A stretch of DNA of 64,000 nt from Pseudoxanthomonas sp. JBR18 (GCF_028198165.1 NZ_CP116339.1:124001-188000), one strand, 5' to 3'. Shown: positions 8,316 to 16,679, counted from the stretch's first letter. Program-made: numbers and translations. The notes: generated from the sequence alone by a model not told the origin.

Positions 8316-9569
8316 ATGGCCCGCCAGAATGCCGATGCACTCATCCAGCAAGTCATGGCGCAGGTCGCGAGCGCCTCGAGCTCGGTCGACCGCAACGTCG
8401 AGCAGATCCTGCGCGCGGTACGCGACCACCTGCGCATGGACGTGGCCTTTGTCTCCGAGTTCGGCACCCGCGACCGCGTCTTCCGCTACGTGATCAACGA
8501 GAGCGGCCGCCTCCAGCTGCATGCCGGTGACACCATGGCGATGGAGTCGGGCTACTGCCGGGGCGTGGTGGAAGGGCGCATCCCGCAGCTGATTCCGGAT
8601 ACTGCGCAGGTTCCGGCGGCCGCCTGCCTGCCCGAGACCAGCGCGATCCCGATTGGCGCCCACTTGAGCGTCCCCATCGTACTGGGCGACGGTCGGGTCT
8701 ATGGGACCTTCTGCTGTTTCAGCTTCGAGCCGGACCTGAGCCTGGATGAGCGCGACCTGCACATGATGCGTGCGTTCGCCCAGTTGTTGGCCTTCCAGGT
8801 CGAGGGCGACCTGGCTGCCGTGCGTGACCATGGCGCCAAGGTCGAGCGGATCAGCGCGGTCCTGGAAATGGGACAGCCGCGCATCGTCTATCAGCCCATC
8901 TACCGGCTGTCCGATCACACCATCGCCGGCGTGGAGTGCCTGTCCCGCTTCGACATGGAGCCGCGCCGTCCGCCGGACAAATGGTTCGACGAAGCCAACG
9001 AGATCGGCCTGGGCGTGCGCCTGGAGCTCAACGCGATGCTGACCGCGCTCGATGGGCTGCGTGCGGTGCCGGGTGGCTTCTATGTGGCGCTCAATGTCTC
9101 GCCGCAGACGCTCGTCAGCGGCGACGTGTTGGAGTACCTGGACGTGATCCAGCCCGGCCGCATCGTCATGGAGATCACCGAGCACGCCCTGGTGGACGAT
9201 TACCACCCCCTGCAGGCCACGGTGCAGAAGCTGCGCCAGGCCGGGGTGCGCTTCGCGGTCGACGATGCCGGTGCCGGCTACTCCAACATGCGGCACATCC
9301 TCACGCTGCATCCGGACATCATCAAGATGGACATCAGCCTGACCCGAAGCATCGACAGCGACCCCTCGCGCAAGGCGCTGGCCGCGGCGATGATCGGCTT
9401 CGGCCACCAGACCGGGAGCCATGTCGTGGCCGAAGGCGTGGAAACCGCCCAGGAGCTTGCCGCCCTGGAAGTGCTGGGCGTGGACGAGGTTCAGGGCTAT
9501 CACCTTTCCCAGCCACTGTCGCGCGATGCGCTCTTCCAGGCCCTGCGAGCCAGCAAGTCGCTGAACTAG
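8316..9569 (+). CDS. GAF-EAL protein, putative cyclic-di-GMP phosphodiesterase
   Basis: A 417-residue cytoplasmic protein. The N-terminal GAF sensor (about 25-165) has the family's LSVPIVLGDGRVYGTFC strand. The EAL domain (about 175-410) retains the catalytic set: the first glutamate in GVECLSRF, Asn in ALNVSP, Glu in IVMEITEH, Asp-Asp in FAVDDAGAGYSN, Lys in IIKMDISL, Glu in VVAEGVET and Gln in VQGYHLSQPL. The signature EAL itself reads ECL. With all metal- and substrate-binding residues present, it is probably active on cyclic-di-GMP. No GGDEF domain is attached. It lies between ppx and a glycosyltransferase on the same strand. Confidence 0.88.
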   Translation: MARQNADALIQQVMAQVASASSSVDRNVEQILRAVRDHLRMDVAFVSEFGTRDRVFRYVINESGRLQLHAGDTMAMESGYCRGVVEGRIPQLIPDTAQVPAAACLPETSAIPIGAHLSVPIVLGDGRVYGTFCCFSFEPDLSLDERDLHMMRAFAQLLAFQVEGDLAAVRDHGAKVERISAVLEMGQPRIVYQPIYRLSDHTIAGVECLSRFDMEPRRPPDKWFDEANEIGLGVRLELNAMLTALDGLRAVPGGFYVALNVSPQTLVSGDVLEYLDVIQPGRIVMEITEHALVDDYHPLQATVQKLRQAGVRFAVDDAGAGYSNMRHILTLHPDIIKMDISLTRSIDSDPSRKALAAAMIGFGHQTGSHVVAEGVETAQELAALEVLGVDEVQGYHLSQPLSRDALFQALRASKSLN

Positions 9570-9572
9570 CGC

Positions 9573-9590
9573 GTTTCATCAAACTGCCAC
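9573..9590 (+). promoter_or_regulatory. Pho-box-like direct repeat before the GT4/PAP2 pair
   Basis: GTTTCAT-CAAA-CTGCCAC has the 7+4+7 layout with an 11-bp period seen before phoB. It lies 60 bp upstream of the glycosyltransferase start and just after the preceding stop codon. Three bases at most differ from CTGTCAT/CTGTCAC-type half-sites. This rests on inspection only. Confidence 0.45.
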
Positions 9591-9650
9591 GCCGCTGCAA
9601 TGCAGGGTGCACGGCCGCAGCCCACGCTATGCCAAACGTGGGAGACGCTC

Positions 9651-10799
9651 ATGCGCTACACCATCGTCACAGAGACCTATCCGCCCGAAATCAATGGCGT
9701 TGCATTGACCGTGCAGGGTCTGGAGGAAGGGCTGCGGCAGCGCGGCCACGCGGTGGCGCTGGTGCGCCCGCGACAGCCCGCCGATGAAGACGCACCGCCG
9801 TGTCCCGACACGCTACTGGTCCGCGGCGGCCGCCTGCCGCGCTATCCCGGACTGCGCTTCGGCCTGCCCGCACCGCAGGCACTGCGGGCCCATTTCGCAC
9901 GTCACGCGCCGGATGCCATCTACGTGGCCACGGAAGGCCCCCTGGGCTGGTCGGCCCTGCGCGCGGCGCGGCAGCTGGGGATTCCAGCGGCCACGGGTTT
10001 CCATACCCGTTTCGATCACTACATGGACGATTACGGAATGCCCTGGCTGCGGCCGACCGCCCTGCGCTGGATGCGCCGCTTCCACAATGGTGGCGATGCC
10101 ACGCTGGTGCCGACGCTGGAACTGGGCCAGTGGCTGGAGGAACAGGGCTTCCATCACGTGCGCCGCCTGGCGCGCGCGGTGGACACCCGCCAGTTCCATC
10201 CCGACTTCCGCGATGAGGCGCTACGGACCCAGTGGAACGCCCATCCCGAAGCACCGGTGGTGCTCTCGGTCGGCCGGATCGCCGCGGAGAAGAACCTGGA
10301 ATTGGCGGTGCGCAGCTTCCGTTCCCTGCAGCGCGATCGCCCGCAGGCGCGGATGGTGTGGGTCGGCGATGGCCCGGAGCGCGCGGCGCTGGAGGCCGCG
10401 CACCCGGATTTCATCTTCGCGGGCATGCAGCGCGGAGAGGCGCTGGCCCGGCACTACGCCAGCGCCGACCTGTTCGTCTTCCCCAGCCGCAGCGAGACCT
10501 TCGGCAACGTGACCCTGGAAGCGATGGCCAGCGGCCTGACCACGGTGGCCTTCGACTCGGGCGCGGCGCGCGAACACCTGCGCAGCGGCCTGCACGGCGC
10601 GGCGGTGGGCGATGACGAGGCCTTCGTGACAGCCGTCTGCGCGCTGGGCGCACAGCCCGCACGCTGGAAAGCCATGGGCGCGGCCGCGCACCAGGCGGTC
10701 CAGGCCCTGCAACCGGCCCAGGTGGCCGCCGATTTCGATGTCCTGCTGTCCCGTCTGGCGCGTCAACGGAGGCCCCATGCGCACGTCGTCCCCGCGTGA
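9651..10799 (+). CDS. GT4-family glycosyltransferase, MgtA/SqdX-like
   Basis: A 382-residue GT-B glycosyltransferase. The N-terminal Rossmann half opens with TETYPPEINGVALTVQGL, typical of lipid-linked mannosyl- or sulfoquinovosyl-type transferases. The HTRFDHYMDDYG segment and the sugar-nucleotide half with VGRIAAEKNLELAVRSF follow. The E-x7-E motif is in SRSETFGNVTLEAMASG. Relatives transfer a sugar onto diacylglycerol or a polyprenyl lipid; the acceptor cannot be read from the sequence. The start is ATG at 9651 behind GGGAG. The last 23 bp overlap the PAP2 gene. The upstream Pho-box-like site suggests induction under phosphate starvation. Confidence 0.87.
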   Translation: MRYTIVTETYPPEINGVALTVQGLEEGLRQRGHAVALVRPRQPADEDAPPCPDTLLVRGGRLPRYPGLRFGLPAPQALRAHFARHAPDAIYVATEGPLGWSALRAARQLGIPAATGFHTRFDHYMDDYGMPWLRPTALRWMRRFHNGGDATLVPTLELGQWLEEQGFHHVRRLARAVDTRQFHPDFRDEALRTQWNAHPEAPVVLSVGRIAAEKNLELAVRSFRSLQRDRPQARMVWVGDGPERAALEAAHPDFIFAGMQRGEALARHYASADLFVFPSRSETFGNVTLEAMASGLTTVAFDSGAAREHLRSGLHGAAVGDDEAFVTAVCALGAQPARWKAMGAAAHQAVQALQPAQVAADFDVLLSRLARQRRPHAHVVPA

Positions 10800-11328
10800 G
10801 TTGAACCTCCCCCGCGAAGCAGGCGTCTGCCTGTTCGCCAACCGTTTTGGCCGGCGCCAGGACGTGCGCCGCTTCTTCGCCCTCATCAGCCGCCTGGGCG
10901 ATGGGGTGTTCTGGTATGTGCTGATGGGCGCGCTGATCGTGTTCGACGGCTGGCACGGCCTGGCTGCCGCCGCGCACCTGGCGGCCACCGGCGCGGTCGC
11001 GCTGCTGCTCTACAAGGGCCTGAAGCGCTGGACCCGGCGCCCACGGCCATTCGCCTCGGACGTGCGCATCCAGGCCTGGGTGGCGCCGCTGGACGAATTC
11101 TCTTTTCCGTCCGGGCATACGCTGCATGCGGTGGCCTTCACCCTGGTGGCGCTGGCGCACTATCCGGCGCTGGCGCCGCTGCTGGTGCCATTCACCGCCT
11201 GCGTGGCGACCTCGCGCGTGGTGCTGGGCCTGCACTTTCCCAGCGACGTGCTGGCTGCTTCCATCATCGGCACTTCGTTGGCGGCCCTGGCAATCTGGGC
11301 GGTGCCCGGCGTCAGCCTGCTGGGCTGA
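10777..11328 (+). CDS. PAP2-family phosphatase (undecaprenyl/phosphatidate type)
   Basis: A 183-residue membrane phosphatase with about five hydrophobic segments. The three PAP2 motifs are present: KRWTRRPRP, the PSGHT loop and SRVVLGLHFPSD. Enzymes of this type dephosphorylate phosphatidate, undecaprenyl pyrophosphate or similar lipid phosphates. The start is ATG at 10777, preceded by ACGGAGG, and lies inside the end of the glycosyltransferase gene, so the two are coupled. A PAP2 that yields diacylglycerol beside a glycolipid-type transferase makes biochemical sense. The last 102 bp of the gene are duplicated downstream (11432-11533). Confidence 0.88.
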   Translation: MRTSSPRELNLPREAGVCLFANRFGRRQDVRRFFALISRLGDGVFWYVLMGALIVFDGWHGLAAAAHLAATGAVALLLYKGLKRWTRRPRPFASDVRIQAWVAPLDEFSFPSGHTLHAVAFTLVALAHYPALAPLLVPFTACVATSRVVLGLHFPSDVLAASIIGTSLAALAIWAVPGVSLLG

Positions 11329-11343
11329 AACAAGCACATCGCT

Positions 11344-11420
11344 GTAGAGCGGAGCTCGCTCCGCTGCGCTTGATTCGGTCAGCGGGAAGCCCCCGCTCGG
11401 CGGAGCGAGCTCCGCTCTAC
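11344..11420. repeat. REP dimer, GTAGAGCGGAGC family
   Basis: Two inverted half-elements, GTAGAGCGGAGCTCGCTCCG and its reverse complement, surround a short spacer. GTAG followed by a palindrome is the layout of REP elements tied to RAYT tyrosine transposases. It sits 15 bp after the PAP2 stop. No RAYT gene is in the window. Confidence 0.8.
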
Positions 11421-11431
11421 AGAGCGTTGAA

Positions 11432-11533
11432 GGCCTGCACTTTCTCAGCGACGCGCTGGCTGTCTCGATCATCGGCACCTCGCTGGCCGCCCTGGCGATC
11501 TGGGCTGTGCCGGGCGTCAGCCTGCTGGGCTGA
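11432..11533 (+). pseudogene. PAP2 C-terminal fragment (last 33 codons and stop)
   Basis: This is a second copy of the PAP2 gene's 3' end without a start or upstream part. It still reads in frame to the identical ending SLLG and stop. Eleven nucleotide differences change only three residues (Pro to Leu, Val to Ala, Ala to Val); the rest are synonymous. That pattern looks like divergence under selection in a full-length homologue rather than neutral decay in place. Confidence 0.8.
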
Positions 11534-11548
11534 AACAAGCGCATCGCC

Positions 11549-11622
11549 GTAGAGCGGAGCTTGCTCCGCTGCGCTTGGTTCGTTTCGTGAGGAAAGCCCC
11601 AGCGGAGCAAGCTCCGCTCTAC
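11549..11622. repeat. REP dimer, GTAGAGCGGAGC family (second copy)
   Basis: GTAGAGCGGAGCTTGCTCCG and its inverted partner around a different spacer. It is the duplicated counterpart of the dimer at 11344 and ends 8 bp from the stop codon of the convergent M28 peptidase gene, where it could act as a bidirectional transcription or mRNA barrier. Confidence 0.8.
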
Positions 11623-11629
11623 GGAGGCG

Positions 11630-13225
11630 TCAGTCTTCCAGCACGTCCTTGCGCGGGAGCTTGTCATCGCGCATGGCGGCCTGGTAGACGAAGGTCGCCA
11701 CGATGGCCGCGGCCTGCTGCAGGTCGGCGATGGAGGCGTGGTCGTAGGTGTCCAGATCGCTGTGATGCACCTGTGTGCCGTAGTCCAGCCGGTCCTGCAC
11801 GAACTGGAAGCCCGGCAGGCCGACGCGGTCGAACGCGATGTGGTCGGTGCTGCCGGTGTTGCGGCTGGTGACGATGGTCGCGCCCACGTCGTTGAACGGC
11901 TTCAGCCAAGCCTCGAAGATCGGCATCACCGCCTGGTTCTCCTGCGCATAGACGCCACGGATCTTGCCCGAGCCGTTGTCCAGGTTGAAGTACGCCGAGA
12001 GCGTGTTCCACTCCTTGGTCTTCTGCAGCGCGCCGGTGGGCTCTCGGTAGTAGGCCGGCAGTTCCTTCTGCGCCGGATCGGTCGGCTCCGGGTAACGGGC
12101 GAAGTGGCGCGCCACGTAATCCATCGAACCGACCAGGCCCTGCTCCTCGCCACTCCACAGCGCCACGCGGATGGTGCGCTTGGGCCGAGCGCCGACCGCC
12201 TTGAGGATGCGCATGGCCTCCATCATCACCGCCACGCCGGCGCCATTGTCCGAAGCGCCCGTGCCGGCGTGCCAGGAATCCATGTGCGCGCCCAGCATCA
12301 CCACCTCGTCGGCCTTGCCGCTGCCCTTGAGCTCGGCAATGGTGTTGTAGCCGGGGTCGTTGGCGTCGCTGGTGAAGCGCGCATCCGAGTTCACCCGCAG
12401 GCGCACGGTCTCCTTGCGGTCCAGGGCGCGCAGCAGCGGATTGTAGTGCTCGGCGGCGACCACCAGTTCGGGCACGCCGACCGACTCGCCGGCCTTGCGC
12501 GAACCGCCGCCACCGACGCGCAGGATGCCGTCGTCCCAACCGCTGATGCTCAACGCGGCGAGAGCGCCCTCATCGATCAGGAACTGGTTGGTGGCCTTGG
12601 CCAGTTCGGTGCGTTCGAGGTAGTCCTTCAGGCGCTTGTCGCGGGCGGCCGGGTCCTTGGGTGCGGGGATGGCGAAATCCAGCAGTTCGGTCAGGCCGGC
12701 TTCGTCGTAGCGCTTGGAGGCCGCCTCGGTATCCGGCTTGTAGTCGCGCGCCTGGCTCAGCAGCACGATCTTGCCGCGCAGCTTGCCCTTGTACTGGTCC
12801 AGGTCGCCCTTGGTCTTGATCTTGAGCGCGATGGCCTCGCCTTCGACCGGGCCGTTGGTGCCCGGCGTCCAGGCCTTGGGCACGGCATGCAGCGGTGCCG
12901 TGCGCGGGCTGAGCAGTTCGACGCTGGCGTTGGCAAACTCCCAGCCACGGCCGAAGTCGGCGAAGGCCTCGTCGTGGACGTTGCTCAATCCCCACTCGGT
13001 GAACTTCTGCTTGGTCCACGTATTGGCCTTGGCCATGTTGGGCGAGTTGGTCAGCCGCGGACCGATCTGCTCGGTCAGGTGCTCCAGCGTGTCGCCCACC
13101 TGCGAGCGATGAAAGGCCTCCTGCCGGATCTTGCCGACCATCGCCAGGTCGACCGCTTCCTCGGCCTGCGCCGATAGCGCCAGGCCCAATCCTATTACCA
13201 GCGCACCCCACTGCATCCGCGTCAT
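11630..13225 (-). CDS. Secreted M28-family zinc aminopeptidase/carboxypeptidase
   Basis: A 531-residue exported peptidase. The signal peptide MTRMQWGALVIGLGLALSAQA is followed by a region with a PA-like insert (about 110-250) and a C-terminal M28 catalytic domain. Zinc ligands and catalytic residues appear in LGAHMDSWHAGTG, ASDNGAGVAV, WSGEEQGLVGS, FNLDNGSG and STDHIAFD. It probably trims peptides in the periplasm or outside the cell; specificity is unknown. The start is ATG at 13225, with a second ATG three codons in. It is a single gene, convergent with the duplicated PAP2 end. Confidence 0.9.
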   Translation of the reverse strand: MTRMQWGALVIGLGLALSAQAEEAVDLAMVGKIRQEAFHRSQVGDTLEHLTEQIGPRLTNSPNMAKANTWTKQKFTEWGLSNVHDEAFADFGRGWEFANASVELLSPRTAPLHAVPKAWTPGTNGPVEGEAIALKIKTKGDLDQYKGKLRGKIVLLSQARDYKPDTEAASKRYDEAGLTELLDFAIPAPKDPAARDKRLKDYLERTELAKATNQFLIDEGALAALSISGWDDGILRVGGGGSRKAGESVGVPELVVAAEHYNPLLRALDRKETVRLRVNSDARFTSDANDPGYNTIAELKGSGKADEVVMLGAHMDSWHAGTGASDNGAGVAVMMEAMRILKAVGARPKRTIRVALWSGEEQGLVGSMDYVARHFARYPEPTDPAQKELPAYYREPTGALQKTKEWNTLSAYFNLDNGSGKIRGVYAQENQAVMPIFEAWLKPFNDVGATIVTSRNTGSTDHIAFDRVGLPGFQFVQDRLDYGTQVHHSDLDTYDHASIADLQQAAAIVATFVYQAAMRDDKLPRKDVLED

Positions 13226-13324
13226 GTCCTGCTTCCCCGTTGTGGTTGATCAACCGGACGAGTCTGCCAGTGCGGCGCGGGGATTGCCGCCGGCCATCGG
13301 TCATGGCCGGACATGACGCTTGCG

Positions 13325-14209
13325 TCAGGCCAACGGCACGACCCGCGCACGGCGCAGCGCGGGGGCGTCCTGCCCATCCCAGTCGCGATCGTTGGCCACC
13401 TGGGCGCGGGCGCGGCTGGCCTCCAGTGCCTCGAAATCCAGCTCACCGACGGCCCAGACCTGCTCGCCGCTCGTTTGCGCGACCACGCCATCGGCCGGCA
13501 ATCCGACATCCATCGGCGCGAACAGCGCGGCCTCGCCGGTGTTCTCGTCCAGCGCCGGGCTCCAGCGCGCGATGCCGGCGGTCACCGACTGGGCGACGAA
13601 CACGCGATTCTCCAGGGCGCGTGCCAGGCAGCCGACCTTGACCCGGGTGGCGCCGGCCTGGGTATCGGTGCAGCTGGGCACCAGCAGCAGGCGCGTGCCG
13701 GCCTGCTGCTGGGCGCGCACCGGCAGCGGGAATTCGGCGTCGTAGCAGACGGCGATGCCGGCGCGGATGGCGTCGGCCTCGAACACCCGTACCTCCTCCC
13801 CGCCCTCGATCACCTGCGCGGCTTTCTCGAAGCCGGTCAGCTGCAGCTTGTCCTGCCAGCCACTGCGCCCATCCGGGGTGAACCAGTGCGCGCGGTTGCG
13901 ATAACGCCCGTTGCCGGCAGCGGTGAGGAAGCTGCCAGCGATCACGTGCAAGCCCATGCGCTGGGCCAGGGTAGCGTACAGGTGCAGGAAGTCCTCGGCG
14001 TGTTGCTGGGTCGCTTCCAGCGAGGCCAGCAGGTCGGCACTGACGGCGACCGGAAAGGTCGCGGCCAGTTCCAGCGAGAGGTACTCGGGCAGCACCGCGA
14101 TGCGCGCGCCGGCATCGGCGGCCTGCTGCAGCAGATGCACCTGCTTTTCGGCGAAGGCGTCGAAGTCGCGCGGCTGGCCGATGGGATATTTGGCGACGGC
14201 GACTTTCAT
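13325..14209 (-). CDS. Carbon-nitrogen hydrolase (nitrilase superfamily)
   Basis: A 294-residue cytoplasmic amidohydrolase. The Glu-Lys-Cys triad is visible: Glu in VLPEYLSLE, Lys in WQDKLQLTGF and Cys in IAVCYDAEFPLPVR. Family members cleave amides or nitriles; the substrate here cannot be told. The start is ATG at 14209, inside an ATGA overlap with the preceding GNAT gene. It is the last gene of a four-gene minus-strand chain (creD, small orf, GNAT, this gene) joined by 1- or 4-base overlaps, so all are probably translated from one message. Confidence 0.9.
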   Translation of the reverse strand: MKVAVAKYPIGQPRDFDAFAEKQVHLLQQAADAGARIAVLPEYLSLELAATFPVAVSADLLASLEATQQHAEDFLHLYATLAQRMGLHVIAGSFLTAAGNGRYRNRAHWFTPDGRSGWQDKLQLTGFEKAAQVIEGGEEVRVFEADAIRAGIAVCYDAEFPLPVRAQQQAGTRLLLVPSCTDTQAGATRVKVGCLARALENRVFVAQSVTAGIARWSPALDENTGEAALFAPMDVGLPADGVVAQTSGEQVWAVGELDFEALEASRARAQVANDRDWDGQDAPALRRARVVPLA

Positions 14210-14829
14210 GCCTGCGGCTCCAGGGGTCGGGTCCAAAAGGTGAGCGTATGCGTGACCTCGCCGCGCGCCGGCTCGCGCCAGGGCAAGGTCACGGTCAGGC
14301 CGTCGCGGCGCGTGTAGCCGCGCTTGTGCCAGAAGGCATCGTTGTCGCGGTGGCCCGCCGGCCGGCGCGGATCGTCCTGGTCGCGGTCGACCGCACAGAA
14401 CGCGGTGGTGTCAAAGCCCCCCAGCGCGCGCGCATGCGCTTCGCGCGCATCGAAGAACGCATGTCCGATGCCGCGACCACGCCACTCCGGCAGCAGCACC
14501 GATTCGCCAAAATAGAACACCCGCGCCGCATCAAGGCCCTGTTCGGCCAGCGGCTTGGAGAACGCCTCGGTGTCGTCCAGCAGCGGCAGCCCGGTGGACA
14601 CGCCCACCACGGCGTCACCGGCTTGCGCCAGCACGAACACGCTGCGCGGCGAACGCGCGTAGGCCGCCAGGTACTGGCGTTCGTAATCCAGGCTGCCTTC
14701 GTACAGGTACGGCCAGTGCGCGAATATGGCGATGCGCAGACGCGCCAGGTCATCCAGATGCGGGGCGATATCGGCACCGCGCACCACGGTGATCCGGTGC
14801 GCGGCTGACGCGTGGTCGGGCGAAGTCAT
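14206..14829 (-). CDS. GNAT-family N-acetyltransferase
   Basis: A 207-residue acetyltransferase. The acetyl-CoA-binding motif A is visible as LLPEWRGRGIGHAFFDARE, with a preceding strand FYFGESV. A GYTRRDGLTVTLPWRE segment lies near the C-terminus. The substrate is unknown. The start overlaps the stop of the upstream small gene by four bases, and its stop overlaps the carbon-nitrogen hydrolase start. The fixed pairing of GNAT and amidohydrolase suggests linked chemistry on one small-molecule amine or amide, which is an inference. Confidence 0.85.
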   Translation of the reverse strand: MTSPDHASAAHRITVVRGADIAPHLDDLARLRIAIFAHWPYLYEGSLDYERQYLAAYARSPRSVFVLAQAGDAVVGVSTGLPLLDDTEAFSKPLAEQGLDAARVFYFGESVLLPEWRGRGIGHAFFDAREAHARALGGFDTTAFCAVDRDQDDPRRPAGHRDNDAFWHKRGYTRRDGLTVTLPWREPARGEVTHTLTFWTRPLEPQA

Positions 14830-15218
14830 GGCGTCAATTTAGCGCACCCGGTCTTCTTGTCCCGCCACAGGTAAACCGCAACGCCGTCTTCCGGCGCGAC
14901 GACCAGCCAGGCCGGCCCGTCGCGCTGCGCGCTCAGCCACAGCAGGCCGTATCGGGCACTGCGCAGCAGGCGCCAGGGACGCCAGGCCGACAGATGCACG
15001 CAACGCGGCGCAAGCGCTTGGCCCAGCAACACCGTGGGACGCTCCCGCAACGCCCGGACCGTGGCCTCGGCCAGCTGGAACACCACCGCGCCCTCGCAGC
15101 CATGCCGCAGCGGCAGCAACAGCGGCGTGAGCCCCTCTTCCACGCGCACGCCTGCCACCGACAGGATCGATGGCAGGCGACGCGCCGCATGGCGCACGGC
15201 GCGTCCCTGCATCAGCAT
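14826..15218 (-). CDS. Hypothetical 130-residue protein after creD
   Basis: I do not recognise this gene. It encodes 130 residues, basic at the N-terminus (GRAVRHAARRLPS), with no clear signal peptide or membrane helix. It is rich in Leu, Arg and Trp (SAWRPWRLLRSARYGLLWL) and ends WRDKKTGCAKLTP. ATG 15218 shares one base with the creD stop (TGATG), and its stop overlaps the GNAT start by four bases. That double coupling is the main evidence that it is a real gene. A role near CreD at the envelope is possible but unproven. Confidence 0.65.
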   Translation of the reverse strand: MLMQGRAVRHAARRLPSILSVAGVRVEEGLTPLLLPLRHGCEGAVVFQLAEATVRALRERPTVLLGQALAPRCVHLSAWRPWRLLRSARYGLLWLSAQRDGPAWLVVAPEDGVAVYLWRDKKTGCAKLTP

Positions 15219-16540
15219 CAGCGCAACTCCGCCGACAGCGCGTACCAGTCCAGCTTGCGGGTGATGGCCATGATCGTGGCCAGGATGCCGAACAGCAGCA
15301 GCGAGCCCATCAGCAACGCGTTGTCCTCGGAGATCAGCAGGCCATAGAGCGCGCCATACAGCGCGGTCAGCCCCAGGGCGAAGCCCGCCGCGCGCCACCA
15401 GCCGCGCAGCACGCCGGACAGGTAGACGAACTGCACCCCGATGCACGCCACCGCCGAGACCAGGTACGCGATCCAGAAGGCGATGTGCTCGGACAGGCTG
15501 ATCAGCAGCAGGAAGAACATCGCCAACGCCAGGCCAACCAGCAGGTATTGCATGGGGTGGATGGGCAGGCGCTTGATCAGCTCGAACAGGCCAAAGCCCA
15601 CGAAGGTCAGCACCACGAACAGGATCCCGTACTTGCTGGCGCGGTCGGCCAGCGTATAGACATCCACCGGGTCGACCAGCTCCACGCGCAGCGCATCCAG
15701 CGCCACGTCCTGCGCGCGCAGCCGCTGCAGCTGGGTCTGGGCCTGGCTGGCCAGCGAGGACACCGCCCACTGCGCGTCGAAGCCCGCACCGCTCACCTGC
15801 CGCCGCACCGGCAGGAAGTCGCCGGTAAAGGAAGGATGCGGCCACGCCGAGGCGAGCTGCACGCGGGTGTCGTCGGCCACCGGCACCACGTCCAGTGCCT
15901 CCGTGCCGGCCAGGGAGAAGTCCACCAAGACCTCGCCTGCGGCGACATGCCCGTCCTCCACCACAGGCAGCGTGGCGCTGATGCCCGGCAGATGTGCGTT
16001 GAAGTCGCGGGTACCCGGCACCAGCGACAGCGCGGCGCCGTCGACGGTGAGCCTGGGGGTGCCCATCAGGCCGCGCACATCCTGCACGCCCAGCAGCAGA
16101 TAAGGCGTGCCGTAGCGGCGCGACACACCGGCCGGCAACGCCGGCAGTTCCTGCCCGAAGCGTGCCGCCAGCCGCGCCTCCCACACGTAGGTGGGCACGT
16201 CGAACAGCCCGACCCGCCGCGTCTGCGGACGCAGCTGGCCGTGCACGTTCAGTGATTGCGGAGCCTGCAACAGCACACCGGGCTCATGCACGGTGCGCGT
16301 GCGGGCCACGCCCTTGTCGTCGGTATAGGACTCCTCGTGGGTATCGGTGTAGGGCACCGCGCGCAGCGGTCCGACCAGGCGCTGGGCGCCCGCGCTGCTG
16401 CGCGAGACGCGCTCCACCGCCTCGGCGCGGTAGGCGGTGCGCTCGGCGATCTTGCTGCGGATCATCGTCAGCGGGATCAGCAGCGCCAGGGTCAGCACAC
16501 CGACCACGGCAAAGCGCAGGACGAGTTTGAGGGATTTCAT
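15218..16540 (-). CDS. creD: Inner-membrane protein CreD
   Basis: A 440-residue membrane protein. One N-terminal transmembrane segment (about 8-27, LALLIPLTMI) is followed by a large periplasmic domain (about 30-315) and a bundle of about five or six C-terminal helices from ILFVVLTFVGFGLFEL onward. This is the CreD layout. CreD belongs to the CreBC regulon and affects envelope integrity and beta-lactam or colicin responses in enterics and Stenotrophomonas. No creB or creC lies beside it. It heads the four-gene operon described for the downstream genes. Confidence 0.92.
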   Translation of the reverse strand: MKSLKLVLRFAVVGVLTLALLIPLTMIRSKIAERTAYRAEAVERVSRSSAGAQRLVGPLRAVPYTDTHEESYTDDKGVARTRTVHEPGVLLQAPQSLNVHGQLRPQTRRVGLFDVPTYVWEARLAARFGQELPALPAGVSRRYGTPYLLLGVQDVRGLMGTPRLTVDGAALSLVPGTRDFNAHLPGISATLPVVEDGHVAAGEVLVDFSLAGTEALDVVPVADDTRVQLASAWPHPSFTGDFLPVRRQVSGAGFDAQWAVSSLASQAQTQLQRLRAQDVALDALRVELVDPVDVYTLADRASKYGILFVVLTFVGFGLFELIKRLPIHPMQYLLVGLALAMFFLLLISLSEHIAFWIAYLVSAVACIGVQFVYLSGVLRGWWRAAGFALGLTALYGALYGLLISEDNALLMGSLLLFGILATIMAITRKLDWYALSAELR

Positions 16541-16679
16541 GCGGGCCTCCGGCCAGGGTCGATGGCACGCAGCGTGCGCGCCCCCTGTGGGTGGCGATTG
16601 AGCTCATCTTGAAGCCAATGTGAAGTGCGCCAGCCGGCCCTCACCTTCCCAGGCTGCCACCACCGCATCCGGCGCTAAA

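Larger units (their letters stand above)
11227..11636 (+). repeat. 205-bp tandem duplication covering the PAP2 3' end and a REP pair
   Basis: Unit 1 (11227-11431) and unit 2 (11432 to about 11636) both run from a GGCCTGCACTTT start through a stop codon, the shared CTGGGCTGAAACAAGC and a REP palindrome pair. Stop codons (11326, 11531) and REP starts (11344, 11549) are each exactly 205 bp apart. By eye the 102 coding bases differ at 11 positions (about 89% identical) with no indel. Confidence 0.9.
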
